DNA from: Rhizobium sp. Q54
GTDB taxonomy: Bacteria > Pseudomonadota > Alphaproteobacteria > Rhizobiales > Beijerinckiaceae
Direction of reading: 5' to 3'
Assembly: GCA_945878875.1 (NCBI GenBank)
Contig: CAMCUC010000014.1
Coordinates: forward strand, 1 to 56,911
DNA length: 56,911 nt
Below the pieces are notes generated by a model. The model did no database searches. It saw nothing but the letters and a program-made list of their open reading frames with translations, and was not told the DNA's origin. Each line of letters begins with the position of its first letter. Within the stretch, counting starts at the first letter, position 1. A program made the translations under genes and the position numbers. Shown here piece by piece: positions 55,442 to 56,911 of this stretch.

Positions 55442-56446
55442 TCAGTCGGTGTAATTCTGATCGTAGAGATAACGCGCATCAGCCTTCGGGAATATCTTCG
55501 GGTCTGCGGTCGCAAAACTACCCTGACTCATAGCTCCGCATCCGCGATAAATTGGCCAGCGTACGTTTGACTGTAGCCAATTATACAAGGCGCATCGTTT
55601 GACACTTATAGTTTCTGCGCCAAGCTGAAAACTCACCGCATCGCCAAATCGCACGGACGTAGCATCTGCATTTGCAGGGACGCTGACGTTGAGTGCGACG
55701 ATGTTCTGTCCAAACAGATATTGCGCAAAACTTTCGGGAGGCGTCTTGCCAAAGCAGGTCACAAAACGGGGCAGAGGGTTGAACGATTGGAAGAAATTAT
55801 GCCATTCGCAAATGCTGCGCGTGTAGTTTTCCTCACCCATTTTCAGCGTCAAGGGCTGCTGCGCGGCAGGGCCCTTGAGGAAACTTTCCACATCCGGCGC
55901 CCTGCGTGCTTTTTGCTCATCGTCGCCCGGACCCTGACCAATCGGAAAATCCGCCTCCGCATTCCTGCCAAAGCTTTGCCTGTTGGTTTTTCCATCGCAT
56001 CTTAAATAGTACAGCGTACGATAACGTGACTGAAAAAGATTGTACCATTCGCAAACGCTGGCGCTGAGATTGCTGGAGCCAATTTTGAATGTAAGCTGAC
56101 GCGATCCGACAGCACTAACAAAATCACCAGAAAGGACTGCATTTTGCTCGCGATTCAATTTTAGAAACGTCGCCAGAATGGATGAAGGCGCGACATCGCT
56201 CAGATAAAAGCCATAGCTGTCCGCCGTGTTTTTGCCCGGGCACAATTTGTATTTTGGCCACATGTTCGCAGACTGAAAGAAATTGTACCATTCACATTTT
56301 GTGCGCACAGTCTCCTTCCCGCCAATGATCTTGACAGCATTGTCCGCACCGCTTGCGCGGACGGCTGTGGTCGCAGAGATGGAGGATACAAACACGAGAG
56401 GCGCTAAACTGGCGAGCGCGAACAGGCTGGCGGTCAATTGTTTCAT
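55442..56446 (-). CDS. secreted four-repeat cysteine protein B (paralogue of A)
   Basis: A 334-residue secreted protein with a signal peptide (hydrophobic 4-22). All eight cysteines, 51/69, 132/150, 213/231 and 285/303, again sit at positions 1 and 19 of four motifs, for example CEWYNFFQSANMWPKYKLC and CEWYNLFQSRYRTLYYLRC. After motifs 1-3 follows a G-K-T/N element and Ser-[YF]. Motif n of B resembles motif n of A most (SR.RT in motif 2, LPR in motif 3, VRWP in motif 4). The gene is AT-rich, lies between gltD and protein A, and has a possible TATAAC element in the upstream region. No known family is recognised. Confidence 0.8.
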   Translation of the reverse strand: MKQLTASLFALASLAPLVFVSSISATTAVRASGADNAVKIIGGKETVRTKCEWYNFFQSANMWPKYKLCPGKNTADSYGFYLSDVAPSSILATFLKLNREQNAVLSGDFVSAVGSRQLTFKIGSSNLSASVCEWYNLFQSRYRTLYYLRCDGKTNRQSFGRNAEADFPIGQGPGDDEQKARRAPDVESFLKGPAAQQPLTLKMGEENYTRSICEWHNFFQSFNPLPRFVTCFGKTPPESFAQYLFGQNIVALNVSVPANADATSVRFGDAVSFQLGAETISVKRCALYNWLQSNVRWPIYRGCGAMSQGSFATADPKIFPKADARYLYDQNYTD

Positions 56447-56685
56447 CGAACAATCCGATATTCAAAAACACTATGTTATAATCTCGCTACAGTCGTTCGC
56501 GCTGCGCTGCAGGTCAATTTCAACCGCCCGTAAAGCTTACCTATTGAGATTAAGACGCTTGTTTTTATTAAATTTGAACGCAATCTTGCGGCAAGCCTCA
56601 GCCTCCGAACCAGCGGCTGCGCAAATCTAAAAACAGGGTGTGGTGGCTAGCAGCGCGCAATGCATGAGATCAGCTGCGCTGTCTA

Positions 56686-56714
56686 CGCCCTCTCCATTTT
56701 TAACGGAGAGGGCG
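56686..56714. terminator. hairpin downstream of gltD
   Basis: CGCCCTCTCC (56686-56695) pairs perfectly with GGAGAGGGCG (56705-56714), loop ATTTTTAAC. It lies 27 bases after the gltD stop. There is no T-run after the stem, so termination is likely but the strand preference is unclear. Confidence 0.5.
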
Positions 56715-56740
56715 GACATTTAGTCTGGTCAACCAATTAC

Positions 56741-56911
56741 TCAGCGCGGCAGCAAGCTCGCGCCCATCAGATGTTCGTCCACCGATTTGGCGCATTGACG
56801 GCCCTCGCGGATCGCCCACACCACCAGAGACTGGCCACGGCGCATGTCGCCGCAGGCAAACACCTTCTCGACGGTGGACTTGTACTTGATGGTGTCTGCC
56901 GCGACATTGCC
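56741..56911 (-). CDS. gltD: glutamate synthase small subunit, C-terminal fragment
   Basis: The reverse strand encodes the last 56 residues of a protein that runs off the window. [19 protein letters not shown] is the characteristic C-terminal FAD/NADPH-domain end of GltD, followed by [15 protein letters not shown] and a final LLPR. GltD passes electrons from NADPH to the large subunit GltB to make glutamate from glutamine and 2-oxoglutarate. The 5' part and any gltB are outside the window. The position before Gly-Asp (usually Ala) is Cys here. Confidence 0.93.
   Translation of the reverse strand, partial: GNVAADTIKYKSTVEKVFACGDMRRGQSLVVWAIREGRQCAKSVDEHLMGASLLPR

Overview
The window looks like a chromosomal segment of an alphaproteobacterium, most likely a member of the Hyphomicrobiales (Rhizobiales). 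The evidence is the GC-rich coding DNA, an HWE-family sensor kinase, a divided proton-translocating transhydrogenase (pntAA, pntAB, pntB) next to a tiny aa3-type cytochrome oxidase subunit IV gene, DUF459, DUF882 and DUF2937 proteins, a purE-purK-rpsU neighbourhood, and intergenic palindromes of kinds common in this order. Genus cannot be fixed from sequence alone.

Layout. 1-1.7 kb: C-terminal end of an XRE-type regulator, tRNA-Lys(CTT), a small lipoprotein and a PRC-barrel protein. 1.7-3.6 kb: leuA behind a leader-peptide region whose short ORF ends in four consecutive Leu codons. 3.8-10 kb: an orphan HWE histidine kinase, an orphan TctC/Bug solute-binding protein bracketed by two palindromic repeats, an LTA-synthase-like sulfatase-fold protein and a flavin monoamine oxidase. 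10-14 kb: a candidate small RNA, then xdhA-xdhB. 14-19.7 kb: a TPR lipoprotein, rpsU, purK, purE, YdcH, a lipoprotein, and a coupled PhzF-NUDIX pair. 19.8-23.7 kb: ilvI-ilvH-ilvC reading leftwards behind a clear attenuator (promoter, leader peptide FLVV.I, terminator hairpin). 23.8-28.8 kb: a second YdcH, TauE/SafE, GtrA, propionyl-CoA synthetase and an alpha/beta hydrolase. 29-32.1 kb: pntAA-pntAB-pntB plus cox subunit IV. 32.2-37.6 kb: ABC1 kinase, a small translationally coupled pair, galE and galU divergent, NfeD with an SPFH protein. 37.9-41.3 kb: lytic transglycosylase, DUF459 SGNH hydrolase and L,D-transpeptidase. 41.4-46.6 kb: hemH-cutA, a nucleotide-exchange-like transporter with a Tat-type aldo/keto reductase, and DUF2937-thiD. 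46.7-52 kb: M15-like DUF882 protein, YcbB-type L,D-transpeptidase and a sigma-54 response regulator. 52.3-54.1 kb: oligoendopeptidase F. 54.2-56.4 kb: two AT-richer paralogous genes for secreted cysteine-repeat proteins. The window ends in the 3' part of gltD.

How the genes work together. Most of the window is housekeeping: branched-chain amino acid synthesis (leuA, ilvIHC, each behind its own leader peptide), purine synthesis, UDP-sugar supply, NADPH balance, heme and thiamine synthesis, and several periplasmic enzymes that remodel peptidoglycan.

The least explained part is the pair at 54.2-56.4 kb. Each protein has a signal peptide and four copies of a 19-residue motif bracketed by cysteines (C..YN..Q.....P.Y..C). 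All sixteen cysteines of the two proteins sit at the two ends of these motifs. I recognise no described family for them.
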